The position numbers and the translations under genes were made by a program. A DNA stretch of 64,000 nucleotides, from the NCBI RefSeq assembly GCF_900110135.1, contig NZ_FOCO01000016.1, positions 1-64,000 of the forward strand, given 5' to 3'. The DNA comes from Pseudorhodobacter antarcticus. GTDB lineage: Bacteria > Pseudomonadota > Alphaproteobacteria > Rhodobacterales > Rhodobacteraceae. This document shows positions 26,754 through 36,539 of this stretch, piece after piece. A model generated the notes under the pieces. That model was not told where the DNA came from. It saw nothing but the letters and a program-made list of their open reading frames with translations, and made no database searches. Each line of letters starts with the position of its first letter. Within the stretch, counting starts at the first letter, position 1.

Positions 26754-27842
26754 ATGTCACTGAAACTGCAAGGCGTGTCAAAAGTGGTGGAGGGCCAAAC
26801 CCATATCCACCCCACCGATCTGGAATTGCAAAGCGGCACGATGAACGTTTTGTTGGGGCCCACCAGTGCGGGCAAAACATCGCTGATGCGGCTTATGGCT
26901 GGGCTCGACGTACCTAACACCGGGCGCATTTTTTGGAATGGCGCGGATGTGACGGGCATGCGCGTGCAGGACCGCCGCGTTGCGATGGTGTACCAGCAGT
27001 TCATCAACTACCCCTCGATGACCGTGTATGACAACATCGCCAGCCCGATGCGCCTGTTGGGCAAAACCGCCGCAGAAATTGACGCGCATGTAAAAAAAGC
27101 CGCTGATTTAATGAAGTTGACGCCGTTTTTGGACCGCAAACCCTTGGCTCTTTCGGGCGGGCAACAACAGCGTTGCGCTTTGGCGCGGGCCTTGGTCAAG
27201 GATGCGGGGCTGGTGCTGTTGGATGAACCACTGGCCAATCTGGACTATAAACTGCGCGAAGAATTGCGCGCCGAAATTCCCAAAATATTTGAGGAAGCCG
27301 GGTCAATTTTCGTCTATGCCACCACCGAACCGGAGGAGGCGCTGCTGCTGGGCGGCAATACCGCGACGCTGTGGCAGGGTCGCGTGACGCAGTTTGGCCT
27401 CACACCGCAGGTATACCGCCACCCCGTGGATGCGACCACCGCGCGCGTGTTTTCGGACCCGCCGATGAACTTTATCGACGTGACCAAAACAGGCGACAAA
27501 ATTGGTTTTGGCGATGGACAAAGCATGGTTTTGGGCGGCCAAATGTTGGACCTGCCCGATGGACGCTACACTGCAGGCTTTCGCCCCAATCATTTGGAAA
27601 TCACCGCCCATATTGCGGGCGCGATGGCATTTGATGCCAAACTGACCGTGACCGAGATTACGGGGTCGGAAACTTTTGTCCATCTGGACCATCAGGGCGC
27701 GCGCTGGGTGGGCTTGGTGCATGGGGTGCATAACCTGCCCTTGGGCCAGCCTTTGCGCATCTATCTGGACCCTGCACATGTTTATATTTTCGCAGAAAAC
27801 GGCGCGCTGGTCAGTCCTGCGTCCTATGCAAAGGCGGCGTAG
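26754..27842 (+). CDS. glpS: Glycerol ABC transporter ATP-binding protein GlpS
   Basis: A 362-residue MalK-like ATPase of the rhizobial-type glycerol importer. Walker A has the GlpS-typical form GPTSAGKTS (residues 35-43) instead of GxSGCGKST, and LSGGQQQRCALARAL and LLDEPLANLDYKLREE are intact. The D-loop side reads YATTEPEEALLLGG, where an H-loop histidine would normally stand (YVTHDQ-type), replaced by threonine. A C-terminal regulatory domain follows. It pairs with GlpT, the second ATPase. Its start is one base after glpD ends. Confidence 0.88.
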   Translation: MSLKLQGVSKVVEGQTHIHPTDLELQSGTMNVLLGPTSAGKTSLMRLMAGLDVPNTGRIFWNGADVTGMRVQDRRVAMVYQQFINYPSMTVYDNIASPMRLLGKTAAEIDAHVKKAADLMKLTPFLDRKPLALSGGQQQRCALARALVKDAGLVLLDEPLANLDYKLREELRAEIPKIFEEAGSIFVYATTEPEEALLLGGNTATLWQGRVTQFGLTPQVYRHPVDATTARVFSDPPMNFIDVTKTGDKIGFGDGQSMVLGGQMLDLPDGRYTAGFRPNHLEITAHIAGAMAFDAKLTVTEITGSETFVHLDHQGARWVGLVHGVHNLPLGQPLRIYLDPAHVYIFAENGALVSPASYAKAA

Positions 27843-27845
27843 AAT

Positions 27846-28928
27846 ATGGCAAAGATCACGCTTGATAATCTGGCACACTCCTATTTGGCCAAGCCAAAGT
27901 CCGAAAATGATTTCGCATTAAAAGAGCTGAACCATGATTGGGCGGATGGGGAGGCGTATGCGCTGCTGGGTGCGTCCGGCTGCGGCAAATCCACTTTGTT
28001 GAACATCATTTCGGGCCTTTTGCACCCCAGCCAAGGCCGCATTTTGTTTGATGGCAAGGACGTGACACACGCCCCCACCGCAGAACGTAACATCGCGCAA
28101 GTGTTCCAGTTTCCGGTTGTTTACGACACGATGACAGTGCGCGATAACCTCGCCTTTCCCTTGCGCAACCGGGGCCGCGATGAGGCGTATATCGTGGAAC
28201 GTGTGCAAGAAATTGCCCGCATGATCGGGATGGAGGATATGCTGAACCGCAAGGCGCGCGGGCTGACAGCGGATGCCAAACAAAAGATAAGCTTGGGGCG
28301 CGGAATGGTGCGCAAGGATGTGAACGCCTTGTTGTTTGATGAACCGTTGACCGTGATTGACCCGCATATGAAATGGGAATTGCGCACGCAGCTAAAATCC
28401 CTGCACCACGAATTCGGCCATACCATGATTTACGTCACCCATGACCAAACCGAGGCGCTGACATTTGCTGATAAAGTGGTGGTGATGTATGACGGGCGCG
28501 TGGTGCAAATTGGCACGCCGCAGGAATTGTTCGAACGCCCGGCGCATACGTTTGTCGGCTATTTCATCGGGTCGCCGGGCATGAATGTTTTGCCTGCGAC
28601 CGTGTCCGGACGCGTGGCGCAGGTTGCGGGTCAAACCGTCGATCTGGGCGCCGATTACACCGCCACAGGCAAGGTTGAACTGGGTGTACGCCCGGAATTT
28701 GTCACGCTGTCGCAAAACGCCGGCATCCCCGCGCGCATCCGCCGGGTGGAGGATGTGGGCCGCCATAAAATCGTGCGGCTGGAAGTGGCAGGCCAAGAGA
28801 TTTCGGCAATCGCGGGTGAAGCGGAAGATATTCCCGCTGATATTTGCGCGGTCCAATTTGCCCCCGAAGGCATCAATATTTATGCCAACGACTGGCGCGT
28901 GACGCCAAACGGAAAGGCCGCAGCATGA
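27846..28928 (+). CDS. glpT: Glycerol ABC transporter ATP-binding protein GlpT
   Basis: A 360-residue ATPase with a standard Walker A (GASGCGKST, residues 42-50) and H-loop (YVTHDQTEALTFAD) but a degenerate signature, LTADAKQK in place of LSGGQQQR, before LLFDEPLTVIDPHMKW. GlpS lacks the H-loop histidine and GlpT lacks the signature, so the pair would form one complete and one defective ATP site, an asymmetric ABC heterodimer. The symbol follows the glpSTPQUV nomenclature and is unrelated to the E. coli GlpT antiporter. A C-terminal TOBE-like domain is present. Confidence 0.88.
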   Translation: MAKITLDNLAHSYLAKPKSENDFALKELNHDWADGEAYALLGASGCGKSTLLNIISGLLHPSQGRILFDGKDVTHAPTAERNIAQVFQFPVVYDTMTVRDNLAFPLRNRGRDEAYIVERVQEIARMIGMEDMLNRKARGLTADAKQKISLGRGMVRKDVNALLFDEPLTVIDPHMKWELRTQLKSLHHEFGHTMIYVTHDQTEALTFADKVVVMYDGRVVQIGTPQELFERPAHTFVGYFIGSPGMNVLPATVSGRVAQVAGQTVDLGADYTATGKVELGVRPEFVTLSQNAGIPARIRRVEDVGRHKIVRLEVAGQEISAIAGEAEDIPADICAVQFAPEGINIYANDWRVTPNGKAAA

Positions 28929-29797
28929 ACAAGACAGTCAATCAAAAAGCATGGTTTTTGGTGCTGCCCGTGTTGTTGCTGGTCGCATTTTCTGCCGTTA
29001 TCCCCTTGATGACAGTGGTGAATTATTCGGTCCAAGATACGTTTGGGCGCAACGAATTTTTCTGGGCGGGCCTCGAATGGTTTGATGAAATGCTGCATTC
29101 CGAACGGATGTGGGATGCGCTGGGGCGGCAGTTGATGTTTTCCGCGATCATCCTTGCGATTGAGGTGCCGCTGGGCATTTTTGTGGCGCTGAACATGCCA
29201 AAAAGTGGGTTTTGGGCGTCATTTTGCCTTGTGCTGATGTCGCTGCCTTTGCTTATTCCGTGGAACGTGGTTGGCACAATTTGGCAGATTTTTGGCCGGG
29301 TCGATATTGGCCTGCTGGGCTATACGCTGGATAAAATTGGCATCAACTACAATTACACGCAGGACATTTTTGATGCTTGGGTCACGGTCATCGTGATGGA
29401 CGTGTGGCATTGGACATCACTGGTGGCACTGTTGGCCTATGCCGGGCTGCAATCCATCCCCGATGCCTATTATCAAGCCGCGAAAATTGACCAAGCCAGC
29501 CGCTGGTCCGTGTTCCGCTATATCGAGCTACCAAAAATGGCGGGGGTTTTGATGATCGCGATTTTGCTGCGCTTCATGGACAGTTTCATGATCTATACCG
29601 AACCCTTTGTGGTCACGGGGGGCGGGCCAGGCAATGCGACCACGTTCTTGTCTATCGACCTTGTCAAAATGGCAATCGGCCAGTTTGACCTTGGGCCAGC
29701 GGCGGCGTTCAGCCTGATGTATTTCTTGGTGATCATGGCGATTTCTTGGGTGTTTTACACGGTCATGACGACCATGGACAAAAAGGATGGTGTGTGA
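28925..29797 (+). CDS. glpP: Glycerol ABC transporter permease GlpP
   Basis: A 290-residue permease with six helices, starting MNKTVNQKAWFLVLPVLLLV in ATGA overlap with glpT. The EAA loop reads QAAKIDQASRWSVFRYIELP near residue 200. The C-terminal TVMTTMDKKDGV is short and cytoplasmic. With GlpQ it forms the channel of the glycerol importer; the longer frame from 28844 lies inside glpT and is not used. Confidence 0.88.
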   Translation: MNKTVNQKAWFLVLPVLLLVAFSAVIPLMTVVNYSVQDTFGRNEFFWAGLEWFDEMLHSERMWDALGRQLMFSAIILAIEVPLGIFVALNMPKSGFWASFCLVLMSLPLLIPWNVVGTIWQIFGRVDIGLLGYTLDKIGINYNYTQDIFDAWVTVIVMDVWHWTSLVALLAYAGLQSIPDAYYQAAKIDQASRWSVFRYIELPKMAGVLMIAILLRFMDSFMIYTEPFVVTGGGPGNATTFLSIDLVKMAIGQFDLGPAAAFSLMYFLVIMAISWVFYTVMTTMDKKDGV

Positions 29798-30612
29798 TGC
29801 CCAACCGTTTTCGCATTAATGGGTCCGCAGTTGTCATGGGGCTGTACCTGCTGTTCTTGCTGGTCCCGATCTATTGGCTGGTGAACATGAGCCTGAAAAC
29901 CAACCAAGAGATTTTAGGCAGTTTTTCGCTGTGGCCGCAAGATGTGACCTTTCAGAATTACGTCCTGATCTTGACCGATCCCAGCTGGTATATGGGCTAT
30001 ATCAACAGCCTCATTTATGTGGTGATGAACACCGCAATCAGTCTGGCCGTGGCCCTGCCTGCTGCCTACGCTTTCAGCCGCTATTCGTTTATGGGCGACA
30101 AGCATCTGTTTTTCTGGCTGCTGACAAATCGCATGGCCCCGCCTGCCGTGTTTGCGCTTCCGTTCTTTCAGCTCTATTCCAGCGTTGGTTTGTTTGACAC
30201 GCATATCGCGGTGGCACTGGCACATTGCCTGTTTAACGTACCCCTTGCCGTGTGGATTTTAGAAGGTTTCATGCGCGGCGTCCCCAAGGAAATTGATGAA
30301 ACGGCCTATATCGACGGCTACAGTTTCCCGCGCTTTTTTATCCAAATTTTCACCCCGCTGATCGCAAGCGGTATCGGGGTTGCCGCCTTTTTCTGCTTCA
30401 TGTTTTCATGGGTCGAACTCTTATTGTCGCGCACTTTGACGGCAGTGGATGCAAAACCGATTGCAGCCACGATGACCCGTACAGTTTCGGCATCGGGCAT
30501 GGATTGGGGCGTGCTGGCCGCGGCGGGGGTGTTGACCATCGTGCCGGGTGCCTTGGTGATTTATTTTGTCCGCAATTACATCGCAAAGGGCTTTGCCCTG
30601 GGAAGGGTTTGA
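29797..30612 (+). CDS. glpQ: Glycerol ABC transporter permease GlpQ
   Basis: A 271-residue permease, start MPNRFRINGSAVVMGLYLLF sharing one base with the glpP stop. The EAA loop is DETAYIDGYSFPRFFIQIFT near residue 180 and the N-terminal VPIYWLVNMSLKTNQEI is typical of MalG-type subunits. The symbol again follows glpSTPQUV usage and does not mean the glycerophosphodiesterase of the same name. Confidence 0.88.
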   Translation: MPNRFRINGSAVVMGLYLLFLLVPIYWLVNMSLKTNQEILGSFSLWPQDVTFQNYVLILTDPSWYMGYINSLIYVVMNTAISLAVALPAAYAFSRYSFMGDKHLFFWLLTNRMAPPAVFALPFFQLYSSVGLFDTHIAVALAHCLFNVPLAVWILEGFMRGVPKEIDETAYIDGYSFPRFFIQIFTPLIASGIGVAAFFCFMFSWVELLLSRTLTAVDAKPIAATMTRTVSASGMDWGVLAAAGVLTIVPGALVIYFVRNYIAKGFALGRV

Positions 30613-30613
30613 C

Positions 30614-30886
30614 ATGGAATGGATGGCATGGACCGGCCCCACAGCGATTTTTTTTGGCATCATTGCCTGTCTGTTGATCACCTTCACGGTGCTGGCAATC
30701 AAATATCCCGAAACGCCGCGCATTGGCGTTTTGCGGATTGAAACGACGCGGGGTGATCGGTTGTTCATCACGCTTCTCGGCTCGGCCTTTATCAATCTGG
30801 CTTGGCTTGGGTTGGCCGATGCGTCCCAATGGGGGGCGTTGGTTGTCTGCGCGTTGTATGCGGTGGCGGTGTTTCGCTGGGTGTAG
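30614..30886 (+). CDS. glpU: Small membrane protein of the glycerol importer (DUF2160, GlpU)
   Basis: A 90-residue protein with about three hydrophobic segments (WTGPTAIFFGIIACLLITFT, then DRLFITLLGSAFINLAWLGL and ALVVCALYAVAVF) and the conserved TPRIGVLRIETTRGDRLF loop of DUF2160. It sits between glpQ and glpV in this operon type in many proteobacteria. Its role is not established; an accessory or stabilising subunit is plausible. It begins right after glpQ. Confidence 0.8.
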   Translation: MEWMAWTGPTAIFFGIIACLLITFTVLAIKYPETPRIGVLRIETTRGDRLFITLLGSAFINLAWLGLADASQWGALVVCALYAVAVFRWV

Positions 30887-30965
30887 CGCGTGAAACGGCG
30901 GTGGCCGCGGGGCAAACCCCCAAAGGCCGTCAGATACTGAAACCTGTTCTAATGGGAGGAACAAG

Positions 30966-32687
30966 ATGCGAATGAAACATTTGTCGACCACGGCAATGGG
31001 GGCGGCTTTGATGCTGATGTCCGCGCCCGCCTTTGCCGATATGGATGCCGCCAACGCGTTCTTGGATGCGGAAATTGGTGATCTATCATCGCTGACCCGC
31101 GCCGAGCAAGAGGCCGAAATGCAATGGTTCATCGACGCGGCCGCACCGATGGCCGGGATGGAAATCAAGGTGGTGTCCGAAACGATCACCACACATGAAT
31201 ACGAATCCAAAGTGTTGGCCGATGCGTTCACCAAAATCACGGGGATCAAGATCACCCATGATTTGATTGGCGAAGGCGATGTGGTGGAAAAGCTGCAAAC
31301 GCAAATGCAATCTGGCGAAAACATCTATGACGCTTATGTCAACGACAGCGATCTGATCGGCACCCACTGGCGCTATCAGCAGGCACGCAACCTGACGGAT
31401 TGGATGGCAGGCGAAGGGGCGGATGTCACCTCGCCCACGCTGGACCTTGATGATTTCATCGGTTTGCAATTCACTACCGCACCCGATGGCAAACTGTACC
31501 AGCTGCCCACGCAGCAGTTCGCGAACCTGTACTGGTTCCGCTATGATTGGTTCAACGACGAACCGACAAAAGCCGCGTTCAAAGAGCGCTATGGCTATGA
31601 CCTTGGTGTTCCGGTCAACTGGTCGGCGTATGAAGATATTGCCGAATTCTTTACCGGCCGCGATATGTCTGCCATTGGCGGGCCGACTTCGGCCTGGGGT
31701 AATATGGATTACGGCAAGAAAGACCCCTCGCTGGGCTGGCGTTATACCGATGCGTGGATGTCCATGGCGGGTATGGGCGACGTTGGCACGCCAAACGGAT
31801 TGCCTGTTGATGAATGGGGCATCCGGGTGAATGAGGCGTCGCAGCCTGTGGGGTCTTGTGTCAACCGTGGCGGTGCCACAAATGATGCAGCCGCCGTTTA
31901 CGCTGTGACCAAAGCGATCGACTGGTTGAACAAGTACACCCCCCCCGCCGCAGCTGGCATGACCTTTGGCGAGGCAGGCCCGGTTCCGGCGCAAGGTGAA
32001 ATTGCGCAGCAGCTATTTTGGTACACCGCCTTTACCGCCGATATGGTAAAGCCCGGACTGCCCGTGATGAACGAGGATGGCACGCCAAAATGGCGTATGG
32101 CCCCATCCCCGCACGGCGCCTATTGGCAAGAAGGCACTAAGGTCGGTTATCAAGACGTGGGGTCGTGGACGTTGATGAAATCAACGCCCGTCGACCGTGC
32201 AAAGGCCGCTTGGCTTTACGCACAATTCGTCACCTCCAAAACTGTGGATGTGAAGAAAGCCCATGTTGGCCTAACCTTTATTCGCGAGTCGACCATTCAG
32301 GACGAAAGCTTTACCAAGCGTGCGCCTGAACTGGGCGGGTTGATCGAATTCTACCGCTCGCCCGCGCGGGTGGCATGGTCGCCAACCGGCACCAACATCC
32401 CCGATTATCCAAAGCTGGCACAACTGTGGTGGCAAAATATCGGTGACGCGATGTCAGGGGCCAAAACCCCGCAAGAGGCACTGGACAGTCTATGTGCTGA
32501 ACAGGAAAAAGTGCTGGAGCGGTTGGAGCGCGCAGGCGTTCAAGGCGATATCGGCCCAAAGATGAATGAGCCGAAAGACCCGCAAGAATGGCTGGATGCC
32601 CCCGGCGCGCCCGTGGCCATGTTGGCCAATGAAAAGCCGCAAGGCGAAACCATCAGCTATGATGAGTTGATCAAATCTTGGCAGTAA
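30966..32687 (+). CDS. glpV: Periplasmic glycerol-binding protein GlpV
   Basis: A 573-residue extracellular solute-binding protein, longer than the usual 400-450 residues of the family, as known for GlpV. The signal peptide is MRMKHLSTTAMGAALMLMSA...FA. Family landmarks are KVVSETITTHEYESKVLADA, YQLPTQQFANLYWFRYDWF and a long C-terminal extension ending in ISYDELIKSWQ. GGGAGGA precedes the ATG at 30966. It is the receptor of the glpSTPQUV importer and the last importer gene before a terminator and glpK. Confidence 0.9.
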   Translation: MRMKHLSTTAMGAALMLMSAPAFADMDAANAFLDAEIGDLSSLTRAEQEAEMQWFIDAAAPMAGMEIKVVSETITTHEYESKVLADAFTKITGIKITHDLIGEGDVVEKLQTQMQSGENIYDAYVNDSDLIGTHWRYQQARNLTDWMAGEGADVTSPTLDLDDFIGLQFTTAPDGKLYQLPTQQFANLYWFRYDWFNDEPTKAAFKERYGYDLGVPVNWSAYEDIAEFFTGRDMSAIGGPTSAWGNMDYGKKDPSLGWRYTDAWMSMAGMGDVGTPNGLPVDEWGIRVNEASQPVGSCVNRGGATNDAAAVYAVTKAIDWLNKYTPPAAAGMTFGEAGPVPAQGEIAQQLFWYTAFTADMVKPGLPVMNEDGTPKWRMAPSPHGAYWQEGTKVGYQDVGSWTLMKSTPVDRAKAAWLYAQFVTSKTVDVKKAHVGLTFIRESTIQDESFTKRAPELGGLIEFYRSPARVAWSPTGTNIPDYPKLAQLWWQNIGDAMSGAKTPQEALDSLCAEQEKVLERLERAGVQGDIGPKMNEPKDPQEWLDAPGAPVAMLANEKPQGETISYDELIKSWQ

Positions 32688-32704
32688 GCCTTTGATCCTA
32701 TGGG

Positions 32705-32736
32705 GGGGGCGGGGTTTTGCCTCGCCCCCTTTTTTT
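32705..32736 (+). terminator. Intrinsic terminator between glpV and glpK
   Basis: GGGGGCGGGG (32705-32714) pairs with CCTCGCCCCC (32720-32729, with one G-T pair) around a TTTTG loop and is followed by seven T (32730-32736). It should end most glpD-glpV transcripts, leaving glpK on read-through or its own promoter. Confidence 0.75.
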
Positions 32737-32826
32737 CTGTAATCCCAAACAGCGTGCCGCAGTCTTTGTTGCACACGCCCCGCGCTGGGATATTTAGAAC
32801 CAAACGGTGCGCAAACGGAGGGTTGG

Positions 32827-34314
32827 ATGGGCCATATTTTGGCGATTGATCAAGGCACCACGTCCAGCCGGGCAATTGTGTTTGATGCGGCCATGCAAAT
32901 CAAAGCCACCGCGCAGGAAGAATTCGCGCAGCATTTCCCAAACTCGGGCTGGGTGGAACATGACGCCAGCGATTTGTGGGCCACCACGGCGGGCACCTGC
33001 CGCGCCGCGATTGAAAAGGCAGGTTTGGCACCGGGCGATATTGCGGCAATTGGCATCACGAACCAGCGTGAAACGACCATTGTCTGGGATCGCAAAACCG
33101 GCGAGCCGATTTACCGCGCGATTGTGTGGCAAGACCGCCGCACCGCCGATTATTGCCGCCAGTTGCGCGATGCGGGCCATGATGCCCTGATCACAGCGCG
33201 CACGGGCTTGCTGGCCGATCCGTATTTTTCGGGCACCAAGCTGAAATGGATTTTGGATAATGTGGATGGCGCGCGCGATGCCGCACGGCGGGGCGAATTG
33301 GCCTTTGGCACGGTGGATAGTTTTCTGATTTGGAAACTGACAGGCGGGGCAGCCCATGTGACCGATGCCACCAACGCCGCGCGCACCATGCTGTATGACA
33401 TTCACAAAGGGCGGTGGAGCCGCACGATTTGCGACCTATTCGACATCCCGATGGATATGTTGCCCGAAGTGCGCGATTGTGCCGCCGATTTTGGCATGAC
33501 GCGCCCCGATTTGTTTGGCCGCCCCATCCCTATTTTGGGCGTGGCGGGCGATCAGCAAGCAGCGACAGTGGGCCAAGCGTGCTTTGCACCTGGCATGATG
33601 AAATCAACCTATGGCACCGGGTGCTTTGCCCTGCTGAACACCGGGAATACGGCGGTCGTCTCCAAAAACCGTTTGTTGACCACAATCGCCTATCAACTGG
33701 ATGGCAAACCCACCTACGCGCTGGAAGGGTCGATTTTTGTGGCAGGCGCGGTGGTGCAATGGCTGCGCGACGGGTTGCAGATCATTCGCCACGCGCGCGA
33801 GACGCAAGCGCTGGCCGAACGCGCGGACCCCACGCAAAACGTAGTTCTTGTGCCCGCCTTTGTGGGCCTTGGCGCGCCTTATTGGAACGCGGAATGTCGC
33901 GGCGCGGTGTTTGGACTGACCCGCGGGTCGGGGCCAGCCGAAATGGCCCGCGCGGCGTTGGAATCCGTCGGCTATCAAACCCGCGATTTGCTAGAGGCGA
34001 TGCAGGCTGATTGGGCGGCGACTGGGGCAGAACCCACCTTGCGTGTGGATGGCGGCATGACGGCCAGCGATTGGTCGATGCAGTTTTTGGCCGATATTAT
34101 TGGCGCACCCGTGGACCGCCCCGTGATGGCCGAAACCACAGCGCTCGGGGCCGCGTGGTTGGCAGGCCAGCGCGCGGGGATTTACCCGGACCAAGCTGGG
34201 TTTGCCGCCAATTGGGCGCTCGACCGCACATTTGCGCCGCAGATGGACGAAAGCTTGCGCACGACCAAATACGCGGCATGGAAACGGGCCGTTGCCGCGA
34301 CCATGTCGTTTTAA
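32827..34314 (+). CDS. glpK: Glycerol kinase GlpK
   Basis: A 495-residue FGGY kinase that phosphorylates glycerol to G3P with ATP. The N-terminal phosphate-binding motif [14 protein letters not shown] (residues 7-20), [20 protein letters not shown], the [13 protein letters not shown] segment and the FGGY signature region [15 protein letters not shown] are all present. The start at 32827 has GGAGGG six bases upstream. It completes the pathway glycerol import, phosphorylation by GlpK and oxidation by GlpD. No feedback (EIIA-Glc) site was sought. Confidence 0.94.
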   Translation: MGHILAIDQGTTSSRAIVFDAAMQIKATAQEEFAQHFPNSGWVEHDASDLWATTAGTCRAAIEKAGLAPGDIAAIGITNQRETTIVWDRKTGEPIYRAIVWQDRRTADYCRQLRDAGHDALITARTGLLADPYFSGTKLKWILDNVDGARDAARRGELAFGTVDSFLIWKLTGGAAHVTDATNAARTMLYDIHKGRWSRTICDLFDIPMDMLPEVRDCAADFGMTRPDLFGRPIPILGVAGDQQAATVGQACFAPGMMKSTYGTGCFALLNTGNTAVVSKNRLLTTIAYQLDGKPTYALEGSIFVAGAVVQWLRDGLQIIRHARETQALAERADPTQNVVLVPAFVGLGAPYWNAECRGAVFGLTRGSGPAEMARAALESVGYQTRDLLEAMQADWAATGAEPTLRVDGGMTASDWSMQFLADIIGAPVDRPVMAETTALGAAWLAGQRAGIYPDQAGFAANWALDRTFAPQMDESLRTTKYAAWKRAVAATMSF

Positions 34315-34340
34315 ACGGGCTTCGTTTTAGGCGGGCGCGG

Positions 34341-35150
34341 TCAAAGCGCACCAAGGCTGGCCGAGATTTTGTCGCCCGCCGCCTTTACCAACGCGCCGAT
34401 GCGCGCCACCCCGTCACACGGCAAACGGTGGCTTGGCCCGGAAATGGAAACCCCCGCCACCGCATCGCCATGAAAATTCACGATGGGGGCAGCGATACAG
34501 CGCATCCCAATCGCCTTTTCCTCGTCATCAAACGAATAGCCTTGCGTGCGAATTTGCACCAAATGGGCCCGCAATCCATCAGGCGTGCAAATAGTGTTGG
34601 CCGTAAAGGGCGGCAGATGCGCTTGCGCCAAATACCGCGCCAGATGCTTTTCGGGAAACATCGCCAGCAACGCCTTGCCAATGCCCGATGCGTGCATGGG
34701 CGCTTGCGTGCCGGGCGGGAAAAACGCGCGGATGGATTCGTGGGTTTCGACTTGGGCGATGAACACCACGTTGTCGTCACGCTCTATCCCCAAGTTTGAC
34801 GTCTCGCCTGTTTCATCGCGCAATTGCTGCATAATGGGCATGGCGCGGGCAATCACGTTGCTGCGCCGCAAAAACGCGCTGCCGATGCGAAACGCTTCGG
34901 CACCCACCGACCATTCTTGCGATGCGGGGTTCACCTCGGCCATGCCGCGCACGCGAAACGTGGACAGTACGCGGTAAATTGTGGCGGGCGATTGATCCAT
35001 CGTGCTTGCCACCTGCGACAAGGTCATCGCGCCCCCTTGCGCCAGCGTTTCCAGCACATCAATCGCACGGTCCAGCGATTGGATAATGTTCTGGCTTTCA
35101 TCGCCGTCAAACCGTTTCGGACGGCCCCGGCTGCGCTGTTCATCGGCCAT
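34341..35150 (-). CDS. bhcR: IclR-family regulator of the beta-hydroxyaspartate pathway, BhcR
   Basis: A 269-residue IclR protein: winged helix at about residues 25-85 (IIQSLDRAIDVLETLAQGGA, then STMDQSPATIYRVLSTFRVR) and effector domain at about 100-265 (RAMPIMQQLRDETGETSNLG, HASGIGKALLAMFPEKHL). It is divergent from bhcABCD, as in characterised clusters where the regulator responds to glyoxylate. The start at 35150 (MADEQRSRGRPKRFD) has AAGGGG eight bases upstream; a frame extending to 35243 would read through the promoter. The name rests on the adjacent cluster. Confidence 0.9.
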   Translation of the reverse strand: MADEQRSRGRPKRFDGDESQNIIQSLDRAIDVLETLAQGGAMTLSQVASTMDQSPATIYRVLSTFRVRGMAEVNPASQEWSVGAEAFRIGSAFLRRSNVIARAMPIMQQLRDETGETSNLGIERDDNVVFIAQVETHESIRAFFPPGTQAPMHASGIGKALLAMFPEKHLARYLAQAHLPPFTANTICTPDGLRAHLVQIRTQGYSFDDEEKAIGMRCIAAPIVNFHGDAVAGVSISGPSHRLPCDGVARIGALVKAAGDKISASLGAL

Positions 35151-35267
35151 ATCTTGCCCCCTTTTCACATCACGCCCTGTGGGATTCTTTTTTCCACGAA
35201 ATACCAAGCGCATAAATGAAAAACGCAATCCCTTGAAAACCATACCCTATTCCCCAATCCGCACAAA

Positions 35268-35282
35268 TGAAAAATGTTTTCA
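35268..35282. promoter_or_regulatory. Candidate BhcR operator palindrome
   Basis: TGAAAA (35268-35273) and TTTTCA (35277-35282) form a perfect 6-3-6 palindrome 60 bases before bhcA. A second AAATGAAAAA copy lies 51 bases upstream (35214-35223), so two sites flank the divergent promoters. IclR regulators bind such A/T-rich palindromes; the link to BhcR is inferred. Confidence 0.4.
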
Positions 35283-35342
35283 AAAAAATTGAGCGGGAGC
35301 TGGGAAAGACTTATGGTCATAACAACCTGAGGAGGACCCGCA

Positions 35343-36536
35343 ATGACCTTTCAAAACCCCGTTTTTATTCCCGGCCCGACCAACATGCCCGAGCATATTC
35401 GCCTCGCGTGCCATATGCCCACAATTGACCACCGCTCGCCTGTGTTCGGCAAAATCTTGCATCCCTGCCTTGAAGGTGTGCAGCGCATTTTGAAATCCAC
35501 CAGCGCCAAAGTGTTCATTTTCCCGTCGACCGGAACGGGTGGCTGGGAGGTGGCGCTGTCCAACACCCTGTCCAAAGACGGCAAGGTTCTGGCCGCGCGC
35601 AACGGTATGTTTTCGCATCGCTGGATTGATATGTGCCAGCGCCACGGGCTGGATGTGCAGATCGTCGAAACCCCATGGGGTCACGGCCTGCCCGCCGACA
35701 AATACGAAGAGATTTTGCGCGCCGACAAATCCCACAGCATCAAAGTGGTTCTGGCCACGCATAACGAAACCGCCACAGGCGTGAAATCTGATATCGCAGC
35801 GGTGCGCCGCGCGTTGGATGCCGCAAACCACCCGGCGATGCTGTTTGTGGATGGTGTGTCCTCCATCGGGTCGATGGATTTTCGCATGGATGAATGGGGC
35901 GTCGATGTCGCTGTTACCGGCAGCCAAAAAGGCTTTATGCTGCCCGCAGGTTTGGCGATTATCGGCTTTTCGACCAAGGCGATGGCAGCGATTGACGCTG
36001 CAACCTTGCCCCGCACCTTCTTTGATGTGCGCGATATGGCCAAAGGCTATGCCAACAACGCGTTCCCCTACACCCCCCCGGTCGGCCTGATGAACGGGTT
36101 GAAAGCCGCGATTGAGATGATTGAGGGCGAGGGGCTGGAAAACGTATTTGCCCGCCACACCCGCATCGCCACAGGCGTGCGCCACGCGGTTGATGCCTGG
36201 GGGCTAAAGCTGTGCGCAGCAGGCCCTGATGTGTATTCCGACACCGTGTCCGCGATTTGCACACCCGAAGGGTTCAACGCGACCGACATCGTGACCGTCG
36301 CCGCCCGCGATTACGACATGGCCTTTGGCGTGGGCTTGGGTGAAGTTGCAGGCAAAGTGTTCCGCATCGGCCACCTTGGCAGCTTGACGGACGCGATGAT
36401 GCTGTCGGGGCTGGCGACCGTTGAAATGGTCATGGTTGACCTTGGTTTGGACATCAAACTGGGATCAGGCGTTGCAGCCGCGCAAGCGCATTACCGTCAT
36501 GGGTCGAACAAATCCAAGCGCATGGCGGCGGAGTAA
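35343..36536 (+). CDS. bhcA: Aspartate-glyoxylate aminotransferase BhcA
   Basis: A 397-residue class-V PLP aminotransferase. In the BHA cycle it transfers the amino group of aspartate to glyoxylate, giving glycine and oxaloacetate. The N-terminus FIPGPTNMPEHIRLACHMP and the PLP lysine K196 in VTGSQKGFMLPAGLA fit the serine-glyoxylate aminotransferase group. Its position as first gene of bhcABCD identifies BhcA over SgaA. A strong GAGGAGGA ribosome site precedes the ATG. The next gene starts three bases after its stop. Confidence 0.93.
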   Translation: MTFQNPVFIPGPTNMPEHIRLACHMPTIDHRSPVFGKILHPCLEGVQRILKSTSAKVFIFPSTGTGGWEVALSNTLSKDGKVLAARNGMFSHRWIDMCQRHGLDVQIVETPWGHGLPADKYEEILRADKSHSIKVVLATHNETATGVKSDIAAVRRALDAANHPAMLFVDGVSSIGSMDFRMDEWGVDVAVTGSQKGFMLPAGLAIIGFSTKAMAAIDAATLPRTFFDVRDMAKGYANNAFPYTPPVGLMNGLKAAIEMIEGEGLENVFARHTRIATGVRHAVDAWGLKLCAAGPDVYSDTVSAICTPEGFNATDIVTVAARDYDMAFGVGLGEVAGKVFRIGHLGSLTDAMMLSGLATVEMVMVDLGLDIKLGSGVAAAQAHYRHGSNKSKRMAAE

Positions 36537-36539
36537 GCG

